From: Hypericibacter terrae
GTDB lineage: Bacteria > Pseudomonadota > Alphaproteobacteria > Dongiales > Dongiaceae
Length of the DNA: 64,000 nt
Assembly (NCBI RefSeq): GCF_008728855.1
Contig: NZ_CP042906.1
Span: 4,763,570-4,827,569, forward strand
Direction: 5' to 3'
Below, piece by piece: positions 37,754 through 46,030 of this stretch. Position 1 is the stretch's first letter, and the number at the start of each line of letters is the position of its first letter. Under the pieces are notes generated by a model. That model had not been told where the DNA came from, searched no databases, and worked only from the letters and a program-made list of their open reading frames with translations. The position numbers were made by a program, and so were the translations under genes.

Positions 37754-38622
37754 ACCGTCTCGCGGCCCATGAGGCCTTGCGGGCGCACCACCAGCACCAG
37801 CGCCATGAGCCCGACGCCGACCATGGTCGCGATCACGCCGTCGAACAGCGTGGTGCAGAAGGTGATGACGAAGCCCAGGATCACCGCCGCGATCATCGCG
37901 CCCTGGATGCTGGCCATGCCGCCCAGCACCACCACGACGAAGGCCATCAGGATGACGCTATGTCCCATGTAGGGCGTGACCGGCGTGACCGGCGCCATCA
38001 GCGCGCCCGCCAATCCGGCCGACGCGCCCGCGATGGTCATGGCCAGGGCCGACATGCGGTTGAGGTCGATGCCCTGGAGCGCGGCCGCCTCGGGCTTCTG
38101 CGCGGCCGCGCGCAGAGCCTTGCCCTGCCGCGTCCGGTTCAAGAACAGCCACAGCGCCACCAGTGTCAGGATGGCGACCGGGAGGATCACCAGACGCTGC
38201 GAGCCGATATGGGCACCGGCGAAATCGACCGCCCCCATGATCGGCGTCGGAACGCGCTTCATGAGGCCGACGCCCCAGATGCGGCCGGCCAGAACCTGGA
38301 GGATGAAGGAGAGGCCGGCCGTCGCCATGAAGCCGGCGAGCAGATTGTCGCGTGTGGGCCGGAAGATCAGCCGCTCGGCCGCCAACCCCATCAGCGCCAC
38401 GATCGGCACGGCGCAGAGCACCGCGAGGATGAAGGGATGGCCCGCGATGGCATAGAGCACATAGACGACATAGGCCCCGGCCATGAAGAACTCGCCATGG
38501 GCGAAATTCGCCATCTTCATCACGCCGAAGGAGAGGGCGAGGCCGACCGCGACCAGCGCGTAGATCGAGCTGGAGATCACCGCATTGGCGAATGTCTGCA
38601 CGAAGGTCGCAAGATCCATCAC
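37750..38622 (-). CDS. branched-chain-type ABC importer permease (LivH type)
   Basis: 290-residue membrane protein with eight or so hydrophobic helices. LivH marks are SIYALVAVGLALSFGVMKMANFAHGEFFMAGA (seen as SFGVMKMANFAHGEFFM), AAALQGIDLNRMSALAM in the coupling loop, and a C-terminal VRPQGLMG. First permease after the binding-protein gene; a stem-loop (38656-38688) lies in the 112-bp gap between them. Confidence 0.92.
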   Translation of the reverse strand: MMDLATFVQTFANAVISSSIYALVAVGLALSFGVMKMANFAHGEFFMAGAYVVYVLYAIAGHPFILAVLCAVPIVALMGLAAERLIFRPTRDNLLAGFMATAGLSFILQVLAGRIWGVGLMKRVPTPIMGAVDFAGAHIGSQRLVILPVAILTLVALWLFLNRTRQGKALRAAAQKPEAAALQGIDLNRMSALAMTIAGASAGLAGALMAPVTPVTPYMGHSVILMAFVVVVLGGMASIQGAMIAAVILGFVITFCTTLFDGVIATMVGVGLMALVLVVRPQGLMGRETV

Positions 38623-38655
38623 GAGAACCGCTGGCTGGGGTGCCCGCGCGGGTTT

Positions 38656-38688
38656 CGGGATCCGTCGCGCGTCGTGAGACGGATCCCG
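38656..38688 (-). terminator. intercistronic stem-loop after the branched-chain-type binding-protein gene
   Basis: CGGGATCCGTC (38656-38666) and GACGGATCCCG (38678-38688) form a perfect 11-bp stem with an 11-base loop, in the gap between binding-protein stop (38735) and the first permease (38622). No U-run follows, so read-through at reduced level is expected. Confidence 0.68.
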
Positions 38689-38734
38689 GCCGGCATTGGC
38701 GAAGAGAGCGCTTTCGTCACGCCAGTATGATCGT

Positions 38735-40036
38735 CTATTGGCGCTGGTCCCACATCTGATTGCGGCGGCGGACCTCGGCGATGACCGCGTCCTTATGCGC
38801 GGCGAACCAGGTCTCGAAACGGGTCAGCGACTGGACCCGCTTGCAGTTGCAGTCGGCGCGGAACTCGTTGTTCGGCACCAGCGGCGAGATCATGTTCTTC
38901 TCGCCCCACATCTCCTCGCCCGTGACCGCGGTGGGGCCCTCGATGGTCGAGATCGTGTCGAGGCTGCGGAAGGCCGCCAGCACCTTGTCGGGGTCGACGC
39001 TGCCGGCTTTCTGGACGGATGCGAGATAGGCCTGCAGCATCGGCGTATAGAGCCAGTCGATGCCGTTCATCGGCCGCTTCAGGTCCTCGGGACCGCCGGC
39101 GCCGTAGCGGGCGTTCCATTTGGCCGCGAAGTCATGCTGCGCCGAGGGATCGCCCCACCAGGGATCGTCGAACAGGGGATAGGAGTCGATCGCCTTGACC
39201 TGCTGCAGCCAATCGGCGGGCACGCGCTGCAAGGCCTGCTCGGGCTCGATGTAGTTCGCCGCGACGATGCCCTTGAAGCCCTGCTGGTAGAGCTGTTCCA
39301 TCAGCAGCGGAATGAAGTCGGGCCAGCTGATCGAGAGGCTGACGATATCCGGCTTGGTCGCGAGAATCGCCGTCACGACCGGCGCGAAGTCGGTGGTGTC
39401 GGGGGCATAGAACTCGTCATAGACGACATCGAATCCGACCGCCTTCGCGGCCCCCACCTCCCAGGCCTGTCCGACCAGCGAGGTCGCGTCCTGCTGCGAG
39501 ACGACGGCGTAGCGTTTGGCTTGCGGATACATCTGGCTGATATAGGCCATGCGCATCATCTCGCCGCGCGGGAAATAGTCGGCGCCGGAGATGATGTAGG
39601 GGCGCTTCGGATTGATGTCCGCGGTCGCCTCCGGCGCGTAGAAGACCTTGTGCTCGGTCAGGAAGGGCAGCTGCGCATCGCCGGTCGAGCCGCCGACATC
39701 GAGGATGATCTTGACGTTATGTTCGAGCACCAGCTGGCGCGCGCCCTGCAGCGCCTTCGAGGGCGTGTATTCGTTGTCGAACTGATGGACGACGAGCTTG
39801 TAGCGCTTGCCGCCGACATCGAGCCCGCCCTCGGCATTGATTCTGTCGACCAGGAGATTGATGCCGGTGAGCCCCGGAAGGCCCCAGCCCGCCGCCGGTC
39901 CCGAAAGCGGTGCGTTGAAACCGATATCGAGCGTGTCTTCGGCCCTGGCGCCCATGGATGTCGCCATCGCCGTCGCCAATGCCAGGGCGCCAAAGAGCCA
40001 CCCCCGCCCGGCCGTCAAATGCCTCAGCCCCGTCAT
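38735..40036 (-). CDS. branched-chain-type ABC substrate-binding protein
   Basis: 433 residues with a Sec signal peptide of about 32 residues (hydrophobic core LFGALALATAMA, cut near GARA-ED). The mature domain is of the Periplas_BP_6 type: LDIGFNAPLSGPAAGWG, INLLVDRINAEGGLDVGGKRYKL in part, FLTEHKVFYAP, and a second lobe with PDIVSLSISWPDF. First gene of the importer operon, divergent from deoR. Two copies of a TATGC[A/C]ACA motif lie 123-153 bases upstream. The ligand is unknown; the neighbouring flavoenzyme suggests an N-methylated or amino compound. Confidence 0.92.
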   Translation of the reverse strand: MTGLRHLTAGRGWLFGALALATAMATSMGARAEDTLDIGFNAPLSGPAAGWGLPGLTGINLLVDRINAEGGLDVGGKRYKLVVHQFDNEYTPSKALQGARQLVLEHNVKIILDVGGSTGDAQLPFLTEHKVFYAPEATADINPKRPYIISGADYFPRGEMMRMAYISQMYPQAKRYAVVSQQDATSLVGQAWEVGAAKAVGFDVVYDEFYAPDTTDFAPVVTAILATKPDIVSLSISWPDFIPLLMEQLYQQGFKGIVAANYIEPEQALQRVPADWLQQVKAIDSYPLFDDPWWGDPSAQHDFAAKWNARYGAGGPEDLKRPMNGIDWLYTPMLQAYLASVQKAGSVDPDKVLAAFRSLDTISTIEGPTAVTGEEMWGEKNMISPLVPNNEFRADCNCKRVQSLTRFETWFAAHKDAVIAEVRRRNQMWDQRQ

Positions 40037-40158
40037 CGCCGCCTCCCATGTTTGCCGGCTTGAAGAGCCGGCTTTCTTGCCGAGGCGCGCTTTGATCTGG
40101 CCTTACTGGTTGGCGTCGCGCCTTCGATTGCCGCGATGATACGAGGCATAATTAGGCA

Positions 40159-40167
40159 TATGCAACA
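40159..40167 (+). promoter_or_regulatory. deoR-linked repeat A (TATGCAACA)
   Basis: First of four TATGC[A/C]ACA cores around deoR. It lies in an unusually AT-rich stretch (about 40140-40260) between the importer operon and deoR. Twenty-two bp separate its start from that of repeat B in the same direction, about two helical turns. Confidence 0.6.
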
Positions 40168-40180
40168 AATCTCTTTCCCA

Positions 40181-40199
40181 TATGCCACATTATTGCATA
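40181..40199 (+). promoter_or_regulatory. deoR-linked repeat B, 19-bp palindrome TATGC-N9-GCATA
   Basis: TATGCCACA (40181-40189) is followed by an inverted partner TATTGCATA (40191-40199), making TATGC-N9-GCATA. It is the most symmetric of the sites and a likely DeoR operator. The rest of 40037-40359 shows only further AT-rich sequence. Confidence 0.65.
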
Positions 40200-40359
40200 A
40201 TGGGTTGTGTCAAACATCATATAACAAATTGAAAAAATTATATTATTTCGATGTGGCCAGCGCGGCCGACTTGGGATTGCTAGTTGGCGAGGGTCCTCGT
40301 TTGTGGCATGGCTTTGGCGCGATGGGTCCGCGGCTAGCGGATCCGAATTGGAGTCCTCG

Positions 40360-41130
40360 ATGTCAGTACGAAAAACCGAACGCCATAAGCGGCTGATCGC
40401 CGAGATCAGCACCAATCCGTCCATTATGATCCGCGATCTGGCCGAGACCTTGGGCGTATCGCGCGAGACGGTCCGGCGCGACTTTCAGGAGCTCAACCGC
40501 ACCGGACGGCTGCATCGGCGCTATGGCGGCGGCGCCACCTTCACGCCGATCGGGTTCGAGACCAATCTCGAGGCCCGCTCGCAGCGGATGATCAAGGAAC
40601 GCCAGCGCGTGGCCCTGCGCTCGGCCGATTTCATCAACGAGCACGAGGTCATCTTCATGTGCTCGGGCTCGACCACACTGCTGCTGGCCCAGGTGCTGCA
40701 GACCGTCGAGAAGAAGATCACCGTCATCACCAACAGTCTGCCGGGTTCCATTGCGCTCGCATCGAATCCGTCGATACGCACGATTCTGGCTCCCGGGCAA
40801 GTCGACTACAGCGAGGGCTTCGTCTGGGGTCACGACACGACCGAGTATCTGAAGAAGTTTCACGCCGACGCGGCTTTCGTCACGGTCGACGGCATCACGC
40901 CCGACGGCGCCATGGAAATCGATCCGCGCACCGCCTGGGTCATGCGCATCATGATCGCGCAATCGCGCCGGGTCGTGATGATGGTGGATCATTCCAAGTT
41001 CTATCAGGCGAGCCTGGAGAAATTCTGCGACATCAAGGATATCCACGTGATGATCGTGGACCGCGCGCCGGACGGCGAGCTGGGCGCGGCGTTGCGCCAG
41101 GCCGGCGTCATGATCGACGTCGCGCCCTAA
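40360..41130 (+). CDS. DeoR-family transcriptional regulator
   Basis: 256 residues from ATG 40360 with GGAG six bases upstream; further in-frame upstream sequence is unconserved. The N-terminal DeoR helix-turn-helix is RHKRLIAEISTNPSIMIRDLAETLGVSRETVRRDFQEL, visible as LAETLGVSRETVRRD (about 27-41), then GRLHRRYGGG. The C-terminal sugar-phosphate-isomerase-like effector domain shows FMCSGSTTLLLAQ, VITNSL and FVTVDGITPDGAMEID, ending MMVDHSKF. Such regulators respond to phosphorylated or similar metabolites, which fits the APH-fold kinase in the flanking operon. It sits between the importer/kinase operon and the flavoenzyme operon and probably controls both. Confidence 0.95.
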   Translation: MSVRKTERHKRLIAEISTNPSIMIRDLAETLGVSRETVRRDFQELNRTGRLHRRYGGGATFTPIGFETNLEARSQRMIKERQRVALRSADFINEHEVIFMCSGSTTLLLAQVLQTVEKKITVITNSLPGSIALASNPSIRTILAPGQVDYSEGFVWGHDTTEYLKKFHADAAFVTVDGITPDGAMEIDPRTAWVMRIMIAQSRRVVMMVDHSKFYQASLEKFCDIKDIHVMIVDRAPDGELGAALRQAGVMIDVAP

Positions 41131-41280
41131 GCGGATCGCGCCCTCTCCGCTTTCCGCTGCCGCCATTCTGAAGCCCGATTCCGACGGCCCTCGTGCTCGC
41201 GCCCGGGGCGAACCGCACACGCATTTTCTCCGGCCGGAACAAACCGTTGGCGCTCGCTTTGCGGCATTCGGGCTTAATTA

Positions 41281-41289
41281 TGTTGCATA
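41281..41289 (-). promoter_or_regulatory. deoR-linked repeat D (TATGCAACA on minus)
   Basis: TGTTGCATA on the plus strand, the reverse complement of TATGCAACA, in the 285-bp region between deoR and the flavoenzyme gene. With repeat E it makes an inverted pair 29 bp apart by start. Confidence 0.6.
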
Positions 41290-41309
41290 CGACAATAAAA
41301 ACAGTGTCA

Positions 41310-41318
41310 TATGCCACA
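41310..41318 (+). promoter_or_regulatory. deoR-linked repeat E (TATGCCACA)
   Basis: Identical core to repeat B, and the extended CATATGCCACAT (41308-41319) is also identical to 40179-40190. It lies 98 bases upstream of the flavoenzyme start. This links promoter control of the importer/kinase and flavoenzyme operons. Confidence 0.65.
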
Positions 41319-41415
41319 TATTGTCCGGCAAGTGCCAAGGACGAGGCCCGACGAGGTCCCGTTCACCACGCCCGTCTCAAGGGCGGCGGTCGCCGGATCC
41401 AGGTGGGAGGCGTGA

Positions 41416-43857
41416 ATGACGGCGGCACTGCCAACACAGGCTCAGGTGGTCATCATCGGCGGCGGCGTGATCGGCTGCTCGATCGCCTACCATCTGGCGC
41501 AGACGGGCTGCCGCGACGTGGTGCTGGTGGAACGCCATCGGCTCACCTCGGGCTCGACCTGGCATGCGGCCGGCGGCATCGGACAGCTGCGCCAGAACGC
41601 CAACGTCACGAGGCTGCTGCGCGAATCCGTGAAGCTCTATGAGCGGCTCGAGGCCGAGACCGGCCAGGCCACCGGCTGGGTGCGCAACGGCTCGCTGCGA
41701 CTGGCATCGAGCCAGGAACGCCGCGCCGAGTACGAAGTCGCGGCCACCCGCGCGCGATCCTTCGGCATCCCCTTCGAGTTCGTCGGCCCCGACGAGATCA
41801 GGCGCATGGTCCCGACCATGACCGTGGACGACCTCGTCTGCGCCGCCTTCGTCGCCGACGACGGGATCGGCAACCCCTCCGACATCGCGCTGGCCCTGGC
41901 CAAGGGTGCCCGCATGAAAGGCGCCCGCATCTTCGAGCATACCAAGGTGACCGGGATCACGCTCGAGCATGGGCGCGTCGCCGCCGTCGTTACCGACCAG
42001 GGCGCCATCCGCTGCGAGACCCTGGTCAATTGCGGGGGCATCTGGGCGCGCGAGATCGGCCGGCTCGCCGGCGTCAACGTGCCGCTGCAGCCCTCGCATC
42101 ACCAATATTTCGTGACCGAGCGCATCGAGGGCCTGAAGAAGAATTTTCCGACCATCCGCGACACGGACAACAATCTCTATTTCAAGGAGGAGGTCGGCGG
42201 CCTCATCGTCGGTCAATATGAGTTCGACCCGATCCCCTATCTCGAGGACCCGATTCCAGAGGGACATGAGTTCAAGCTCATGCCCGAGAACATCGCCCAG
42301 TTCGAACCGAGACTCCCTGCCGCCGCCTATCGCTTTCCTTCGCTGGAGAAGGCCGGCATCAAGCGCTGGTTCAACGGGATCGAATCCTTCACCGAGGACG
42401 GCATGTTCATCCTGGGCGAAGCGCCCGAGGTCGACCGCTTCTTCGTGGCGGCCGGCTTCAACGCCTTCGGTATCGCGTCGGCGGGCGGTGCCGGCATGGC
42501 CATGGCCCATTGGATCCTTCATGGCGAGCCGCCCTTCGATCTCTGGCCCGCCGACATCCGCCGCTTCGGAGCCTTCCACCGCTCGAAGCAGCAGATCCTG
42601 GTCCGCGGCCTCGAAGGCCAGGCACATCATTTCGCCATGCTTTGGCCCCATCTCGAGTTCCAGGCCGGCCGGCCGTTGCGGCGCAGCGCCGTTCATCACC
42701 TGCTCCAGGAGCAAGGCGCCTGCTTCGGCGCCAAGTTCGGCTGGGAGCGGGCCAACTGGTTTGCGCCCAAGGGCGTCGAGCCGCGCGACATCTACACCTT
42801 CGACCGCCCCAACTGGTTTCCCCATGTCGCGGCCGAGCATCGTGCCTGTCGCGAGACGGTCGCCCTCTTCGATCAGAGTCCCTTCGCGAAATACCATCTG
42901 TCGGGCCGCGATGCGGCCTCGGCTCTGGACCGGCTCTGTGCGGCGCGTCTGAAGCCGGCCGCGGGATCGGTGACCTACACGCAAGTCCTCAATCGCCGTG
43001 GCGGAATCGAGGCCGACCTGACCGTGACACGCCGTCGGGACGGCTCCTTCTTCATCGTGACCGGGACCGGCTTCGCCACGCGCGATTTCGTGACCCTGAG
43101 AAACGGGCTCGCCGGCGCCGATGCGCATCTGATGGACGTGACCTCGGCCTATGGCTGCCTTTCGCTCATGGGCCCCAAGGCGCGCAACGTGCTGGCGCAG
43201 GTTGCCGAGGAAGACATTTCCGATGCCGCCTTCCCCTACGGGACCGCGCAGGATCTCTTTCTCGACGGCGCGCCGGTGCTGGCCTTGCGCGTCGGCTTTG
43301 CCGGCGAGCTGGGCTGGGAGCTCTATGTCCCGTGCGAATATATGGTGCGGGTCCATGACGCACTGGTCGCGGCCGGCGCCGCGCACGGGCTTCGCCATGG
43401 CGGCTATCGCGCGCTCGATTCGCTGCGCATGGAAAAGGCCCGCCGGGTCTGGGCGGCGGAGATCAACCCGGACTACACGCCCTTCGAGGCCGGCCTCGGC
43501 TTCGCGGTCGATCTGGAGAAGCCCGACTTCGTCGGCCGGGATGCCCTGCTGCGCCAGCGCGAGACCGGCGTCACCCGGCGGCTGGTCGCTTTCGTGGTCG
43601 AGGACCCGGACACGCTCCTCTATGGCCGCGAGACCATCTATCGCGACGGCGAGCGCGTCGGCTGGCTTGCTTCCGGCGGCTTCGGCTTCACCCTCGATCG
43701 CGCCATCGGGCTCGGCTATGTCAACACGCAAGGGATCTCCAGCGCGGCCCAGCTGGCGGAGGGCCGGTACGAGCTCGAGGTGCGAACGCACCGGGTGGCG
43801 GCCAAGCCGCATTTGAAATCGCCCTACGATCCGGACAACATCCGCATACGCGGCTAG
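41416..43857 (+). CDS. dimethylglycine/sarcosine dehydrogenase-like flavoprotein with GcvT domain
   Basis: 813 residues. The N-terminal FAD domain (1-about 400) starts with VVIIGGGVIG (11-20) and has SGSTWHAAGG (45-54), whose His50 corresponds to the covalent flavin His of dimethylglycine dehydrogenases. The C-terminal half is a folate-binding GcvT-like domain with VALFDQSPFAKYHLSG, GFAGELGWELYVP and ALDSLRMEKARRVW. Enzymes of this type oxidatively demethylate N-methyl amino acids and pass the one-carbon unit to tetrahydrofolate. It follows repeats D/E and begins a short operon with an SDR and a class-III aminotransferase. The exact amine is unknown. Confidence 0.93.
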   Translation: MTAALPTQAQVVIIGGGVIGCSIAYHLAQTGCRDVVLVERHRLTSGSTWHAAGGIGQLRQNANVTRLLRESVKLYERLEAETGQATGWVRNGSLRLASSQERRAEYEVAATRARSFGIPFEFVGPDEIRRMVPTMTVDDLVCAAFVADDGIGNPSDIALALAKGARMKGARIFEHTKVTGITLEHGRVAAVVTDQGAIRCETLVNCGGIWAREIGRLAGVNVPLQPSHHQYFVTERIEGLKKNFPTIRDTDNNLYFKEEVGGLIVGQYEFDPIPYLEDPIPEGHEFKLMPENIAQFEPRLPAAAYRFPSLEKAGIKRWFNGIESFTEDGMFILGEAPEVDRFFVAAGFNAFGIASAGGAGMAMAHWILHGEPPFDLWPADIRRFGAFHRSKQQILVRGLEGQAHHFAMLWPHLEFQAGRPLRRSAVHHLLQEQGACFGAKFGWERANWFAPKGVEPRDIYTFDRPNWFPHVAAEHRACRETVALFDQSPFAKYHLSGRDAASALDRLCAARLKPAAGSVTYTQVLNRRGGIEADLTVTRRRDGSFFIVTGTGFATRDFVTLRNGLAGADAHLMDVTSAYGCLSLMGPKARNVLAQVAEEDISDAAFPYGTAQDLFLDGAPVLALRVGFAGELGWELYVPCEYMVRVHDALVAAGAAHGLRHGGYRALDSLRMEKARRVWAAEINPDYTPFEAGLGFAVDLEKPDFVGRDALLRQRETGVTRRLVAFVVEDPDTLLYGRETIYRDGERVGWLASGGFGFTLDRAIGLGYVNTQGISSAAQLAEGRYELEVRTHRVAAKPHLKSPYDPDNIRIRG

Positions 43858-43892
43858 GAACCCAGGCCCGCGCTGACGGGGAGGACGACGTC

Positions 43893-44678
43893 ATGGCACA
43901 AAGACTGGCAGGCAAACGCGCGCTCGTGACCGGTGCCGCCAGCGGCATGGGCCGGGCCATGGCGGAGACTTTCGCCCGCGAAGGAGCCATCGTCGCCGTT
44001 CATGCCCGCAGCCATGAGCGCGCCCGCGATACCGTGGCTTCCATCACCCAAGCCGGCGGCAAGGCCTTCGCCGTGGCGGCCGACCTGGCCGTCAGCGCGG
44101 AGATCAAGGCCATGTGTGCCGACGCCATCACGGGCCTCGGCGGGCTCGACATCCTCGTCAACAATGCCGGTGTCGTCGACTCCGCCAAGGTCACCGAGAT
44201 GTCGGAAGAGATGTGGGATTGGACCATGGCGGTCAATCTCAAGGCGCCGTTCCTGGTCTCGAAGTTCACGCTCCCGGCCATGCTCGCCGCCGGCCAGGGC
44301 GGTTCCGTCATCTTCAACGCATCGACCAACGGCAAAACCGCGGATGCGGAATGGACCGCCTATAACAGCTCGAAGCATGGCGTCATCGGCTTCATGCGCT
44401 GTCTCGCGGCGGAGGTCGGCAAGGCCCAGATCCGCGTGAATGCGATCTGCCCCGGTTGGATCGAGACGCCGCTGGCCCATGACATCCTCGGCAAGATCGC
44501 GAAGGAGTCCGGGCAGGAAACGGACCGGTATTATGACAGCACGATGAAAACCAACATGATGGGTGCTCTGCTGCCAGCAAGCTCTGCGGCCGATCTCGCG
44601 CTCTTCCTCGCCAGCGACGAAGGCCGCTACATCACCGGCCAGGCGATCAATCTCTGCGCCGGCCTCTGTACCTGGTAG
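43893..44678 (+). CDS. short-chain dehydrogenase/reductase in the DeoR-linked operon
   Basis: 261 residues preceded by GGGGAGG. Classical SDR marks are RALVTGAASGMG (about 9-20), NNAG (about 90-93), NASTNG with the catalytic Ser region, and YNSSKHGVIGFMRC with Tyr-x-x-x-Lys. The end GQAINLCAGLCTW resembles the C-terminus of fabG-like SDRs. Cytoplasmic NAD(P)-linked oxidoreductase. It lies 35 bp after the flavoenzyme gene and 55 bp before the aminotransferase, suggesting sequential steps in one pathway. Confidence 0.92.
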   Translation: MAQRLAGKRALVTGAASGMGRAMAETFAREGAIVAVHARSHERARDTVASITQAGGKAFAVAADLAVSAEIKAMCADAITGLGGLDILVNNAGVVDSAKVTEMSEEMWDWTMAVNLKAPFLVSKFTLPAMLAAGQGGSVIFNASTNGKTADAEWTAYNSSKHGVIGFMRCLAAEVGKAQIRVNAICPGWIETPLAHDILGKIAKESGQETDRYYDSTMKTNMMGALLPASSAADLALFLASDEGRYITGQAINLCAGLCTW

Positions 44679-44733
44679 GAGTCGCGGCTGTCGCCGGAAC
44701 CCCGGCTCTCCACATTTCAGGCACCAAGCCACC

Positions 44734-46020
44734 ATGAACTTCATCCATGACCGCTTCGCCTCGAAGCGGGATGCCGCCGAGAAATCGGCGCGCTATTGGA
44801 ATCCGGCCAAGACGCAGTTCTGGCAGGAAGTCGGGATCGACTTCATCATCGACCGCCGCAAAGGCTATTTCCTCTACGACTATTCGGGAAAGCGCCTGAT
44901 CGATCTCCATCTCAATGGCGGCAATTTCAATCTGGGGCATCTCAATGTCGAACTGGTCGCGACCCTCAAGGAGGGGCTCGATCATTTCGACATGGGCAAT
45001 CATCATTTCCCGAGCCTCTGCCGCACGGCGCTGGCGGAAGCGCTCCATGAGGCGAGCCCGGACTCCCTGATCTATACGGTCTATGGCGCCAGCGGCAGCG
45101 AGGCGTCCGACATCGCGATCAAGAGCGCCCGCTACGCGACCCGGCGGCGCAAGATCGTCTCAGCCTTCAAGTCCTATCACGGCAGCACCGGCCTCTCGGT
45201 CTGTGCCGGCGACGAGCGCTTCACCGAACGCTTCCTGATCGCGCGGCCCGAGGAATTCGTCAACGTCCCCTTCAACGACCTGGGCGCGATGGAAAAGGCT
45301 CTGGCGGGCGGCGACGTGGCCGCCGTCATCCTCGAGACCATTCCCGCGACCTATGGCTTCCTCATGCCCCAGGACGGCTATCTGCCGGGCGTGAAGGCGC
45401 TCTGCGAGCGCCACGGCGCGCTCTATATCGCCGACGAGGTCCAGGCCGGCATGATGCGCACGGGCGAGATGTGGGCGGCGGTCAAGTATGGCGTGGTGCC
45501 CGACATCATCGTTGTCGCCAAGGGCATCGGCGGCGGCATCTTTCCGCTCGGCTGCGCGATCATGAACGAGCGCGCCGGCGGGTGGCTCAAGGAGGACGGC
45601 TTCGCCCATATCTCGACCGGCGGCGGCTCCGAGATCGCCTGCGTGGTCGCGCTCAAGGTGCTCGAAATCACCCAGCGGCCCGAGGTGCGCGCGAACATCC
45701 AGGCGCGCGCCGCGCAGTTCCGTGCCGGGCTCGACGCCATCCGCGCGCGCCATCCGGATTTCTTCCTGGGCATCCGCCAGAACGGCCTGATCTTCGGCCT
45801 GGAGTTCCCGAGGCCCAAGGGCGCCAATCCGGTGATGCGCGCGGCCTATCGCAACGGCGTCTGGGCGATCTTCTCGACCTTCGATCCGAGCGTGTTGCAG
45901 TTCAAGCCGGGACTGCTGGTCGACGCGGCGCTGGCGGAGGAGGTCCTCGCGATCATGGATCGGTCGATCGCCGAGGCGCATGCAGGGGTCAAGAGCGGCC
46001 GGGAGACGGTCGAAGGCTGA
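44734..46020 (+). CDS. class-III PLP-dependent aminotransferase-family protein
   Basis: 428 residues from ATG 44734. The class-III fold is clear: LHLNGGNFNLGHL (about 58-70), TVYGASGSEASDIAIKSAR (about 115-133), SYHGSTGL, ADEVQAGMMRTG (about 233-244; Asp234 to the PLP ring), and the Schiff-base Lys in VVAKGIGGG (Lys263). Members include omega-amino acid aminotransferases, 2,2-dialkylglycine decarboxylase and phospholyases acting on phosphorylated amino alcohols. Which applies cannot be read here; an APH-fold kinase in the other DeoR-linked operon makes the phospholyase option worth testing. It ends 11 bp from the convergent MFS gene. Confidence 0.92.
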   Translation: MNFIHDRFASKRDAAEKSARYWNPAKTQFWQEVGIDFIIDRRKGYFLYDYSGKRLIDLHLNGGNFNLGHLNVELVATLKEGLDHFDMGNHHFPSLCRTALAEALHEASPDSLIYTVYGASGSEASDIAIKSARYATRRRKIVSAFKSYHGSTGLSVCAGDERFTERFLIARPEEFVNVPFNDLGAMEKALAGGDVAAVILETIPATYGFLMPQDGYLPGVKALCERHGALYIADEVQAGMMRTGEMWAAVKYGVVPDIIVVAKGIGGGIFPLGCAIMNERAGGWLKEDGFAHISTGGGSEIACVVALKVLEITQRPEVRANIQARAAQFRAGLDAIRARHPDFFLGIRQNGLIFGLEFPRPKGANPVMRAAYRNGVWAIFSTFDPSVLQFKPGLLVDAALAEEVLAIMDRSIAEAHAGVKSGRETVEG

Positions 46021-46030
46021 GGGGCGCCCC

